Positions 1 to 10,730 of a stretch of DNA of 14,952 nt are shown piece after piece; within the stretch, counting starts at the first letter, position 1; each line of letters starts with the position of its first letter. The position numbers were made by a program, and so were the translations under genes. The stretch comes from Conidiobolus incongruus B7586 (lineage: Eukaryota > Entomophthoromycota > Entomophthoromycetes > Entomophthorales > Conidiobolaceae): positions 1-14,952 of the forward strand of contig JNEM01017038.1 in NCBI GenBank assembly GCA_000697335.1, written 5' to 3'. The notes beneath the pieces are model-generated. The model made no database searches and was not told the DNA's origin. It saw only the letters and a list, made by a program, of their open reading frames with translations.

Positions 1-1716
1 GTTCTCTAGCAGCTCATCTAGCTCATCTAGCTCATCTGAAGGTCCATCAAGCAGCTCATCCAGTTCCTCTGCTGGTCCATCAAGCAGTTCATCTAGCTCA
101 TCTGAAATTCCTTCAAGTAGCTCATCTAGCTCATCTGTAGGCCCATCAAGTAGCTCATCTAGCTCATCTGAAATTCCTTCAACCAGCTCATCTAGTTCAT
201 CTGCCGGTTCATCTAGCAGCTCATCTAGCTCATCTAGCTCATCTGAAGGTCCATCAAGCAGTTCATCCAGTTCCTCTGCCGGCCCATCAAGCAGCTCATC
301 TAGCTCATCTGAAATTCCTTCAACCAGCTCATCCAGCTCTTCTGCCGGTCCATCAAGCAGTTCATCTAGCTCATCTGCTGGTCCATCAAGCAGTTCATCT
401 AGCTCATCTGCTGGTCCATCAAGCAGTTCATCTAGCTCATCTGAAATTCCTTCAAGTAGCTCATCTAGCTCATCTGAAAGTCCATCAAGTAGCTCATCTA
501 GCTCATCTGAAGGTCCATCTAGCAGCTCATCTAGCTCATCTGCAGGTCCATCAAGTAGCTCATCTAGCTCATCTGAAATTCCTTCAACCAGCTCATCCAG
601 CTCTGCAGCCGGTCCATCGAGCAGTTCATCTAGCTCATCTGAAGGTCCATCTAGCAGTTCATCTATTTCCTCTGCTGGTCCTTCAAGCAACTCATCTAGC
701 TCATCTGAATTTCCTTCAAGTAGCTCATCTAGCTCATCTGTAAGCCCATCAAGTAGCTCATCTAGCTCATCTGTAGGCCCATCAAGTAGCTCATCTAGCT
801 CATCTGAGATTCCTTCAACCAGCTCATCCAGCTCTTCAGCCGGTCCATCGAGCAGTTCATCTAGCTCATCTGAAAGTCCATCAAGTAGCTCATCTAGCTC
901 TTCTGAAGGTCCATCAAGCAGTTCATCCAGCTCATCTGAAAGTCATCAAGCAGCTCATCTAGCTCATCTATCAGCTCATCTAGCTCATCTGAAGGTCCAT
1001 CTAGCAGCTCATCTAGCTCTTCTGCCGGTCCATCAAGCAGTTCATCTAGCTCATCTGAAGGTCCATCTAGCAGTTCATCTATTTCCTCTGCTGGTCCTTC
1101 AAGCAACTCATCTAGCTCATCTGAATTTCCTTCAAGTAGCTCATCTAGCTCATCTGTAGGCCCATCAAGTAGCTCATCTAGCTCATCTGAGATTCCTTCA
1201 ACCAGCTCATCCAGCTCTTCAGCCGGTCCATCGAGCAGTTCATCTAGCTCATCTGAAGGTCCATCTAGCAGTTCATCTATTTCCTCTGCTGGTCCTTCAA
1301 GCAACTCATCTAGCTCATCTGAATTTCCTTCGAGCACTTCATCCAGCTCTTCAGCCGGTCCATCCAGCAGCTCATCTAGCTCATCTATAGGCCCATCAAG
1401 TAGCTCATCTAGCTCTTTAATTTCTACCTCTAGTAGCAGTTCTTCCTCTATCCCTACTAGCTCAAGCTCTTCATCTGTTTCTACATCTAGTTCTACATCT
1501 AGTAGCGGATACCCAGTATATCCTGTATACCCTACTCGTCCTTATCCTGTATATCCTCAATATCCCCAATATCCTCCTTACAGACCATATAGACCAAATT
1601 ACCAGAATGAACAAGCTCATCCTGAGCCTACTGCTAGGGTTGCATCTGTCGCAGTTCCAGTACAAGCCCAAGCACATAACAATGGTCATTGGGGACGTTT
1701 CCAAAGAGTATTTTAA
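1..1716 (+). CDS. Serine-rich tandem-repeat protein with Tyr/Pro-rich C-terminus (5'-partial, frame interrupted)
   Basis: I do not recognise the family. From position 2 the frame encodes 11-residue units of the form [E/A/V]-[G/I/S/F]-P followed by eight serines. After the array comes a Ser/Thr stretch (about 1414-1506), then a 69-residue tail from 1507 with repeated YPVYP and YPQYP motifs (10 Tyr in its first 32 residues), ending GRFQRVF and a TAA at 1714-1716. The start codon is left of the window, so a signal peptide cannot be judged. The frame is codon position 2 up to 943 and shifts after a missing C in the repeat near 944; the rest reads in the other frame to the stop, about 570 residues in all. 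Without the shift, translation would end at a TAG at 1157-1159. Long Ser tracts with a Tyr/Pro tail suggest an O-glycosylated surface, wall or secreted protein, but that is inference. The opposite-strand reading (acidic repeats) is judged less likely because only the + frame continues into a sensible non-repeat tail with a stop and a nearby poly(A) signal. Confidence 0.72.
38..1419 (+). repeat. 33-nt coding minisatellite, about 41 units
   Basis: Units start at 38, 71, 104, 137, 170 and 203, then at 33-nt steps from 245 to 938, and again from 991 to 1387. Register breaks are a 9-nt Ser-Ser-Ser addition at 236-244, a short 21-nt unit at 970-990 and a one-base loss near 944. The first three codons of a unit vary (EGP, AGP, EIP, VGP, ESP, EFP); the rest is almost all TCA/TCT/AGC serine. 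A rare variant beginning tctatttcctctgctgg recurs at 662, 1078 and 1276. The last two copies are exactly 198 nt (six units) apart, so blocks of several units have been duplicated as well as single units. Confidence 0.95.
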
Positions 1717-1773
1717 TATCTATTCCTTCTCTTAATTCAATTTATATTTTAAAATCTATATATTACAATATCT

Positions 1774-1779
1774 AATAAA
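1774..1779 (+). terminator. Candidate poly(A) signal of the serine-rich gene
   Basis: AATAAA lies 58 nt downstream of the TAA stop at 1714-1716, a typical spacing for a 3'-end signal. The surroundings are so AT-rich that a chance match is quite possible. Confidence 0.4.
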
Positions 1780-2392
1780 TTTAAATTATTAAATATAATC
1801 TTCTATTTTGATAATATTTATATTTCTAAATATTCTAATATGTCTTAAACAAGATATATAACTAATTTCATTTATTAATTAATTAGATAATAATAGCAAT
1901 AATATATTTCAAAACAAATATTTTATCAAATATCTTTAATGATAGAAGCACTTCACTATAATATTTTGATCAAACAAAATTGATAGTTCTAATTTCAATT
2001 ATTCGCTTGTTTGACTAAAGTTATGACGCCTTTAATATCACTTTCTTAACTTTTAACTATATTAAATACTTTTCTTTAAAACAATATATCCAATATAGTA
2101 TAAATTCAAAATTTTTTATCAAATTTTCATTATGAATTAATTTTATATGTTTAAGTTTTCATTTGAAATGTCGCAAATTTGTGTAAAAATCTTTTTATCC
2201 ACTATTGAATTCTTTGGAAGTAAATAATTATCCTCTCCATAATGCCTTATACTCCAAATAAATCAATTTTATGAAAATCTTGGATTAATGATATTTTGTT
2301 GCATTATTGGTAAAATACATGTTGTGTTTTTATATTAAGTTTTATAAATAAAGATCGTAGTTAGAAAAGTACTCAAAATATGATTTAGTAAA

Positions 2393-2638
2393 TTATTTAT
2401 TAATCCTGCTCTTTAACGTATCGGGACTGTAGGTTTGAAAACTTACTGTTGAGGTGTTGTAGCAGAATAACCAAAAGAAAAACTTTCCTCTATCTTTATC
2501 ACTGTTGGGTTTAAATAATTGAATCAATGAATGATATGGGATTTGGATATAACCTAATAAAGAAAACAAAGCGAACAAAGAGTATCCTTCAATTATAGAC
2601 TGACAAATCCAGCTTAAAATAGAAATAATATTGGTTTA
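2393..2638 (-). pseudogene. Possible relic exon of a hydrophobic protein
   Basis: The minus-strand frame is open for about 80 codons and ends in TAA at 2393-2395. Its translation has a hydrophobic stretch (SLFALFSLLGYIQIPYHSL), then a charged segment (KPNSDKDRGK) and a second hydrophobic, aromatic stretch. This is less biased than the Asn/Ile/Lys/Phe mix expected of random AT-rich DNA here, and the local G+C is slightly raised. There is no ATG at a sensible place and no clear flanking exon, so if real it is a lone decayed exon or fragment. I cannot assign a family, and a chance open frame is the main alternative. Confidence 0.2.
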
Positions 2639-3670
2639 GCTATCGAACTGAAAGAGATGATTAATTTTGAAATACAACATACATTCTATATCAATGGAAA
2701 ATTTATATATGAGCCAACTGGGTTAAGAAATGTCAAAATTAATATCTTTGATTAATAAATAATATTAATTATAATCAAACATATTACAAGTAATATTTAT
2801 ATTCTTATTATTTTAACATTAAATATTAATTCTTGGAAAAATGGAACATATTATTTTAGCAAATAGCAAAATTTCTATAGAACCTAATCAGTTATTGAAA
2901 TGAACTATAATAAATATAACCTTAAAATTCAGAGTACATTATATAAATAATTGATAATGGGAATAACAATCAGATAATCTGATATTATTTGGTGTTCAAT
3001 TCCTTATGCAAAGTTTGGACAGAAACATATTATAATTAAATTTTAATATGATTTAATTACAAATTTTATTAAATTAGCATCCAATATATTTTATTATATA
3101 ATTCCTTTTAAAGAAATAAAAGTTATTTTATATTTTTATAATTTATATTTCCACTCTTTAGTTTTAACCTCTATTGATATATCATCTATTTCGAATTGAT
3201 AGTTAAATGTCATATTGATGTAATATGCTTTAAACTACATATGAGAGATCATGCATACTATCTATTTTGTTAAATTCTCTTCAATTAATACATAAAACTT
3301 ATCATTAGAATACATATTCTAAAAATTCATTTTTTAAAGATACAATTAATAAGTATTTTATTTTTTTATATTCCTATCAATACCAAATACAAATTCAAAT
3401 CTATCAAGAATTATTTAAATTTCTAAGTCGTCTAATTAATAAAACTATACAATAGAAACATATTTGAAACATTGTAAACTATGATAATTAGTATATTCAC
3501 TTAATAAAAATTCTTTAATGAGTATAATAAAATAATACTTTAAAAAATTGGACCATGAAGCTCTATTTATATTTTCAAATTTCCAACTCTAAAATATTTC
3601 CAATGTTACCCAAATAGTTTATTCAAAAATTTAAGAAGTTTTAAGATAATATAATTTAAATAACAGTAAC

Positions 3671-3715
<45 letters not shown>
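3671..3715. repeat. (AAT)8-(ATT)7 palindromic microsatellite
   Basis: Eight AAT units (3671-3694) run directly into seven ATT units (3695-3715). The two halves are reverse complements of each other with no spacer, giving a perfect inverted repeat with arms of about 22 bp that could form a hairpin or cruciform. Confidence 0.95.
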
Positions 3716-3716
<1 letters not shown>

Positions 3717-6700
3717 ATAAAAATTAAATCTATCATTCATTATCCAAAATTTCTAAGATGGGTCTCAAAGTACAATCTTATTATTAATTACAATTTGATA
3801 ATTAAAAATAATATAATAATAATGTTATCCGTTATTTATTATAAATATATTACATCATAAATAATGTAGTTAATTCACTCAGTAAATATATAAATTATTA
3901 TGAATTATATCAAATTTTGAATTTATATTACTTGATGATTTGATGTATATTCCATTATCTTGAATTCATTTAAGTATATCATAATAAATATATTTTATAT
4001 ATTATCAAACTATATTATTATTTAATATATTCTATTAAGAGGATATACCATTGCTTAAAGTTGTTCAAAAATTAAATTATTTGGACTTATTCAATTAAAC
4101 TACATTTAAAGCTAAGTAGCGTTCACTTGTAAAATATTATAAATCGATTATTTCAATATATATATATTACTTTGTCATACTTCTCCAAGCATTTGTTCTG
4201 AATAATTATCTTATAATATTAATAAAATAACTGAAATGTGTTTGTTGTCAATTTTCATTTATTTTAAATTCTAATCCATATTCCAAATTATTATAAAAAT
4301 TGAATATATAATATATCAAATTTGATTAAAATTCCACCATTCAATTTTTAATAGGAGCATTATATTATATAATAATTTAATTTATTTACTCAATGTTGAT
4401 AGATTTATTCACCTAAAAGTATGATTATTAATGAGATTTTGGTTTGCTTTTTATTTTCTATTAATAATAATATATAGAGGATCATTCCATTTATCTCGTT
4501 ATAAGCAATATTAAGTTTTTTTAATTTTCATAAAATTTATTTCAGTGATAATTACTAATTTTGAATAATACAAAGCAATTTCAAAAATATATAAAGCTCT
4601 ATATATATGAGCAAATACCACTTTAAAAATTCATATATTAGATATTAGAGCTTAGAAGGTTGATTCACTATGATAATATTGGAAAAATTGGAATTTTCAA
4701 TTATTACATAACTTTGAATTTGCTTTTTTATAATTAGTCATATTGTCAACAGTTGTGAATATACTAAATTTCAGACATTGGAATGAATAAATAAACCAAA
4801 ATATAGCTTTCTAGATCAATATTGATTATATTATTATTAATATCATCTTATATAATGATATGTCAGCCAAAGTTGATGAATATTTACAAAATCTAAGTGA
4901 TATTTTCAAGTATCTGATAACAATATAAAATCAGTATATTACTCACAGTCTAATAAATTATTATGGTATTGAAAGATTTTTTTTCGCTCCATAATGTTAA
5001 AAACATTTTTGATATATTTACTTTTGCTATAATAATATATCAGATATATTATATGAAATATTATATTTTAATTGCGAACAATAGTCGAATATATGAATTT
5101 GATTAAAAATATTTCGGTTTACGACTTCCTATGATCTCATTCTAATTGCATTAATGATAATATAGAGAGTAGTTTAAAGCATAATAGGAATATAATAATA
5201 AAATTGACAAATAATTCTATAAATAAACAGTGAAATTATATAACGCAACAAGTTAAATGCTTATATACACAAAAGTTCATTTAAGTGAAAACAAAATTAG
5301 AAATCTTTAAAGAGCTGAAAGGTTCAAAGATATTAATATATAAACGAATGAATTATTTCATAATGACATATCTCTAATCTCGGTGAACATTAAATATAAA
5401 AATTTCAAGTGATTAAAAACACAAATAATTTACAAAATACAAAAGACTAATTTTTCAATCTCAAAAATTATATTGAAATTAATCATAAATTTGAACAAAT
5501 AACAATAAGGTGAATAATGTCAATTTGAAAAATATATTAATACATTATATATTTATTATTCAATACTTTTTATACTTGGTGATAATCGCAATATTTGACA
5601 TTAAAACTCGTTTTAGTATACACTGCAAATTTGATACATTTTTTAGATATTTATATCTCAAATTCAAAAATATTTTTCATAATGGATTTAATAATTATTT
5701 ATAATAACCGGTGATATATTTACATTTTTAAACTACTATTATCAGCGAAATAGATAAACTATATTTATTACAGTGATATCAAGTTTGCTTATACAACACT
5801 TAAAATTATATACTATCTTTTGAGTCTATACAATTCAACAGACCCAATATAATAAACCAGGTAAAGTTTTGTTATTCGAAATTTGATTTTTAGTATATAT
5901 AAATTAAATTGAATAATTTTGTATTTAGAAAATGGGAAATATTAATATCAAGAGTTTAATAAGAAATTATTAATTTCTTAACTGATTCGAAATATTTGGA
6001 ATTTTATTCAATCGAGCATATTATTTCTGTAATTGAAAAATTGAATAAGTTAATGTAATAAAGTTTAATAGTTATTTGATTAATATTTAATCATATAAAA
6101 ATAATAAATTGAATATATTAGGTATATATTGTTGAATATATTTTCAAACTAATAAAAATTAAGTTAAATACATAACTCAATAAATTAAGTATATTTTTAA
6201 TTTAATATTTTATCAAAATATTTGATTTATTATATATTAAATATATTAAATTTTCTTTTTTAACTTAGTGTGAATTTTTATATTTGGAATTAATTAGTAT
6301 ATTAATAATATATATAGTTATATAGAATTTTCAATGTTGAATATAAAAATTAAAATTAATATCAAATTAATTAAGTTATATTAAGAATAATATAATTTAA
6401 ATATCATTACCTCAAAACCAGAAAAATAAGATATAATTTAATTTCTGGTTATTTAAATATATTATTACTCTGTATTTTAAATAATGGCAATTTTTTGCAA
6501 TTTAAAATAAATAAATATTTTGATATATAATATATAAAAATAAATATATGATATAAATTTAATAGTTGCTTTTATCATTAATAACTTTTTGCTATATTTT
6601 TAATAAACTTCTAATACTTAAAAAATAATTCTTTTTATTGAAAACTAAAATTTGATATTTCACAAACTAATTAAATTTTTTTGTAGAAATTTTCTTTCTT

Positions 6701-8166
6701 ATAAACTAATTTTATAATTACCTAAAGTAATTATAATTATTTAATTTATAATCTAAAGAATATATTAGATATAGTAGTTTTTTCTAGTTATTTTTAATTA
6801 GAAAGTTTTTTACAACTTTAAATTTATATATTTTATAATTATCATATAAAATAATAAGTTTTCTCAAATTATGTTAAGAACATTAATTAAAAAAGTTTTA
6901 TTTAAAATAACAATATAAAGTTTACTATTAGTTAATTATCTTTTAAGAATTAAATAAGAGTAGCATATATTATTATAATTTATTAATAAAATTTTTATTT
7001 AAAGGGATTTATAAAGGGGGTTAATTTAACTTAATCTAATATTTTAATTCATGTTTTAATAAAAAATTATACAAAGGGATTTAAAATTCATTAATTATCA
7101 TTATTTACTATAAAACTTAAGTTTCTAATAATATTTTAGTAAGTTTTACTTAATAATATCTATTCTAACTTTTTTTAAGTTTTAGTTAAATTATAAGGTA
7201 CCTATTTTATATTTTTATTTATTAATTTGAGTTTAAATTTTAATATATAAAAAATACTTATAAAACTAATATTAAGGTGTTTAGATAATTCTTTAACTAA
7301 AATAAAAAGGTATTTTTTAATATATTTTTTTATTATATTAATAATTAAAAATGTCACAGTTTAAATTAATTATTTAAATTTTATCAAGTTTTAAATAATT
7401 TCTTTTTTAGCTTTAAAATAATTTACCTAGTAATTAATTATTAATTTAAATAATATTTTATTATTCAAAGATGTTTGTAAATTTTTAATAATTTTAAAGA
7501 GTTTATGGTTAAGTTTTACTAATACTAAAATAAAAAACTTTTAAAGATTATTATTTAATAAAAGCATAATTAAATTAAATAAGTAATTTTCAAAAATTAA
7601 TTTTTCAATCAAAATAATAATGATATATATATATATATATAATATATAATTTTCTATTTATTTTGTATATATTTGTTTATTTAAAACTAATAATATGTTT
7701 GAAAAATTAAAAATTAAAAATTTCCTATTATTTGAAATTCAAGGTAATAATAGTTTTAAAAAACAATATATAAGATAAATAAAATAATATATATTCTTAA
7801 GCTATATATTTATTATTATATATTGTTTCTTTTATTAACAATTAATTGTAAAATATTACTATTTTAATCTAATTAGTGATTATTAAAATTTTTATTTTAA
7901 GATTATTAAAACTTTAAGTTTTTTAAAATTTACAAAGATTTTATAAGAATTTTTTTAATATATATTATTTATTATTTATTTCTAATTAAAATATTCAAAG
8001 CTATAAAAGATACTATCAAAAATTTATCAAGATCTAGAAAATTAATTTTTAGTGTCATTTTCTCAATTAATAACAGTTAAAACATATATTAAATAGTATT
8101 TTTCTCTGTTTTAATCAAAAAATCATCAAAATACTTTAATATTAGTTTTTCAATTATATTAAATAA

Positions 8167-8188
8167 ATATATATATATATATATATAC
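8167..8188. repeat. (AT)n microsatellite
   Basis: An uninterrupted alternating AT run of about eleven units. A similar, shorter run lies at about 7623-7640 in the same block. Confidence 0.85.
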
Positions 8189-9083
8189 TAAAGTTGGTTT
8201 GATCAATAATATTACAAAATAGATGAATTATAATAATTAAAACTAAAAAAAACTATAGTAATAACTAAACAAAAACTATTAAAATATAACTAAAGATCAA
8301 AGTTTTTCAGTAATTAATTGTAATTAATAAAATATCAATCTCCTTGTATAGTTTTATATGCAAATCAAAATATTATATTGAATTAAGATAATCTGCTTTA
8401 TAAATTCTATTAAATAGATATTTTATTTATAATCAATTGCTAATTGTCAGAGTAAATTATAATAATATATAATATTACTTTTTAATTCTTAATGAAAAGT
8501 TAGTTAATAATAAATTTTATATTTTTTCTAATTTTATTTGAAGATACTTATTATTTTACAATATAATTTAAAAATATATAAAAATTAAAAATATAAATAT
8601 TTTCTAATTAAAAATAATTAGGAAAAGTTATTTTATCTAGTATATCCACTAAATTATAAATTATGTGATTATAATTATTTTTGGTGATTAAAAAATATGA
8701 TTTTAAAAAATAAAACTCTTTGTAAATAAATTTAGTTGGTTTATAAACAACAAATTTCAGCTATTAATAAAAAGGTTTGTTAAGTGCTCAAGGTCCTCCA
8801 AAAATATACCAAAAAGTTATTAATAGTATAAGTGAGGATGAATTTTATATCATATATTAATATTTGTAAATTATATTTTAAAATATTTTTTCTAAATTCA
8901 ATTTCAAAAAAGTCTCATTACTTAAAATTTAGAGTAATATTAACAATAATTTCATAAAAAATTATATGATTTAAATGATAAAAAATTTAATTATTTTTTC
9001 TACAATTGAAAAATTTCAAACATACAGGATATGTAATATAATGAACGATAGAGATGATAATATTAGTAGAGGAAGTAATAATT

Positions 9084-9089
9084 TTTAAT
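9084..9089 (-). terminator. Weak candidate poly(A) signal of the quinone reductase gene
   Basis: On the minus strand this reads ATTAAA, a common variant signal, 83 nt past the stop codon at 9172-9174. No AATAAA is seen nearer. Given the base composition this is only suggestive. Confidence 0.22.
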
Positions 9090-9171
9090 TATAATATCAA
9101 AAAATTATAACAATTTTGTGGTCAAAGATTATTAGATATTATGAAGTCAAATGAGAGAGTTGTCATGGTCA

Positions 9172-10668
9172 TTAATTGTTAGCGTTTTCTTCGGGTAGCT
9201 TCTTCTTGCCTCTAAGAGTGAGACGCTTGAATAATTTCCTGATGGTACCGCCACTCGATTTGGTTGTTGACTGCGATTCTTTGGAGGGGGTAGAGTCCAA
9301 CTTGTCACCATTAACATTGGATGTTTCGGCTTGAGGCTCCTCTTCCTTTTTAGCTTCTTCTTCAGCTCCTTCAGTAACTACAGTACCAGTGGGGACGGCA
9401 TCTGGATTGGTTGCTTCAGCAGGCGCTTCTTCAGCAGCTGGAGCACTTGCTTCCTCAGGCTTGGCTTCCTCAGATATGGCTTCTCCAGTCTTTTCAGCTG
9501 CTTCTTCCTCTTTGGCATTCTCTTTAGCTTCCTTGAATGCTTCATTTGCAGCTTTGCTAGCGGCCTTTTGGACGCCTTTCACTGCGGCAGCGGATGCCTT
9601 GTCAGAGAGATTAGAGCTGTTAGCAGGTTCAGCAGCAGCAACAACTCCTTCTTCAGCCTTGACTTTAGATGCAGTGTTTTCTGCAGCGGTTTCTCTAGCG
9701 GTTTCCTCTTTGACAACATCAGTTACTTTATTCGTAGATGCAGTTGCAATAGGAGGCTCGTTAGTTACAGCTGGGCGACCTGCAACGAATCTAGCAACTG
9801 TTTTACCAAATTGTTCACCCTAAATTTAGACGAAAACATTAATCAACGATAATTGCAATATTGACCTAGTATCAACTTACTTGAGCGGATCCAATTTCCA
9901 ATTCCTCAGCACTAGCCTGACGTAAACCATCCTTTCCAGCCAGAATAGAAGCACCCCAGGGACTGCCACCCATGACTTTGTTATCATCATTCAAATGAGG
10001 CGAACCATATCCTTAACCAAAAATTAGGTATAAAATCACATATAAACAATGCATTAACTTACCAAAAGGCACAAAAATCATACCAAAATGAGCTAAAGTA
10101 GTCAAAAAAGTAAATGAAGAAGTTTCTTGACCTCCATGCTGTGTGGCAGTGGAAACAAAAGTTCCAATCATTTTATTTTGCATAGCTCCTCTAATAATAT
10201 GATGAATATTATTAAATCAAAACCAATGTTTTTACTTACTTGGCCCACAGTTGACCGCAAGCATCGATAAAATTTTTCAATTGAGCTGGCAAAGTACCAA
10301 ATCGAGTTCTATTATTGTACAATATCAAGGTTAATTACCATTATAAATTTTAAATTTATAACATGAATATTAAATACTTACGGGTAACCGAATAAAATAC
10401 CGTCAGCTTCTTGTAACTTTTCAGGTGTAATAATAGGAATATCGGGTTTAGGAGGTGCGTGCATCTTTTGCAATACTAACAAAATTAATATTAGCAAATT
10501 CACAACTTAAGATAATAAGTTACCTTCAGATGGTAAAGTCTCCTGAATTTGATAAATTTCAACTTGAACATTTTCTACCTTTTCTAAACCTTGTTTAATA
10601 GCTAAAGCCAACTGATAAACGTGAAGGTAAGTAGAATAAAAAACTATAAAAATTTTAACTTGAGTCAT
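9172..10668 (-). CDS. PST2: Flavodoxin-like NAD(P)H:quinone oxidoreductase (WrbA/Pst2/Obr1 family) with long charged C-terminal tail
   Basis: The family reduces quinones by two electrons using FMN and NAD(P)H, guarding against oxidative stress; fungal members are cytosolic or membrane-associated. Exons (minus strand): 10524-10668, 10382-10475, 10240-10308, 10063-10190, 9881-10011 and 9172-9819. The introns are 48, 73, 49, 51 and 61 nt, all GT-AG, and the joined 1215 nt stay in frame, giving 404 residues. The ATG at 10666-10668 gives the family N-terminus ([11 protein letters not shown]). Visible landmarks are HAPPKP (54-59), [12 protein letters not shown] (78-89, isoalloxazine loop), LWAKGAM (100-106), TQHGGQET (119-126) and GGSPWGAS (160-167). 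The catalytic domain ends near residue 205, the usual full length. About 200 further residues follow: Ala/Glu/Lys/Thr-rich, low complexity, then a basic end containing [16 protein letters not shown]. Residue 15 is Leu where the family normally has Gly (STYGH), in the loop that holds the FMN phosphate. The family assignment is firm; the function of the tail is unknown. Confidence 0.93.
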
Positions 10669-10730
10669 ATTATTCCAATACTAATTATATTGAAGTAGTA
10701 TTCTGAAGAACAATATAATTTTTATCAAAG

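Larger units (their letters stand above)
1717..5900. other. Gene-poor AT-rich intergenic block (moderate AT)
   Basis: This stretch has no convincing gene, tRNA or rRNA. By eye sampled lines run from about 18% to 28% G+C, richer than the block that follows. A few short open frames exist, for example + strand 5510-5704, whose translation is an Ile/Phe/Asn/Lys mix as expected by chance, and a 20-codon frame at about 2841. One minus-strand stretch near 2393-2640 looks more protein-like and is listed separately. I see no terminal repeats or target duplications that would define a transposon. Confidence 0.6.
5900..9100. other. Extremely AT-rich gene-free block
   Basis: From about 5.9 to 9.0 kb the sequence is mostly A/T words such as TTAATTAA, TATATA and AAATTT; sampled lines have about 7-13% G+C. 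The only G-rich spots are short runs such as aaagggatttataaaggggg near 7001-7020. There are dinucleotide (AT)n tracts at about 7623-7640 and 8167-8188. No open frame of note, RNA gene or mobile element is visible. The high A+T could reflect mutational drift, a chromatin or replication element, or mitochondria-derived DNA; nothing in the text decides between these. Confidence 0.55.

Noticed and set aside
894-1337. Minus-strand gene for an acidic DELDELL repeat protein
   Set aside because: It is the antisense of the serine array. It has no non-repeat flanks or recognised domain, and breaks down just beyond the one-base loss, whereas the + frame runs into a unique tail with a stop and a poly(A) signal.
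1471-1704. Minus-strand 77-aa open frame
   Set aside because: It is a shadow of the Tyr/Pro tail of the + strand gene; its Arg/Ile/Ser-rich translation reflects the complement of the YP repeats.
5510-5704. + strand 64-aa open frame
   Set aside because: Composition (Ile, Phe, Asn, Lys, Tyr) is what AT-rich DNA gives by chance; there is no motif, flanking exon or codon signal.
7001-7020. G-run as a possible quadruplex or polypurine tract
   Set aside because: There are only two G runs (GGG and GGGGG), too few for a quadruplex, and no flanking repeats to define an element.
1717-9171. tRNA or rRNA genes in the gene-free stretch
   Set aside because: I looked for T-loop-like GGTTCGA/GTTCAA motifs on both strands; matches such as 5321-5328 have no acceptor or anticodon stem around them.
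9331-9852. + strand open frames of 144 and 173 aa
   Set aside because: They are antisense to the Ala/Glu/Lys-rich tail of the quinone reductase, whose GC-richer repetitive codons keep the complement open. The minus-strand gene is supported by conserved domain and introns.
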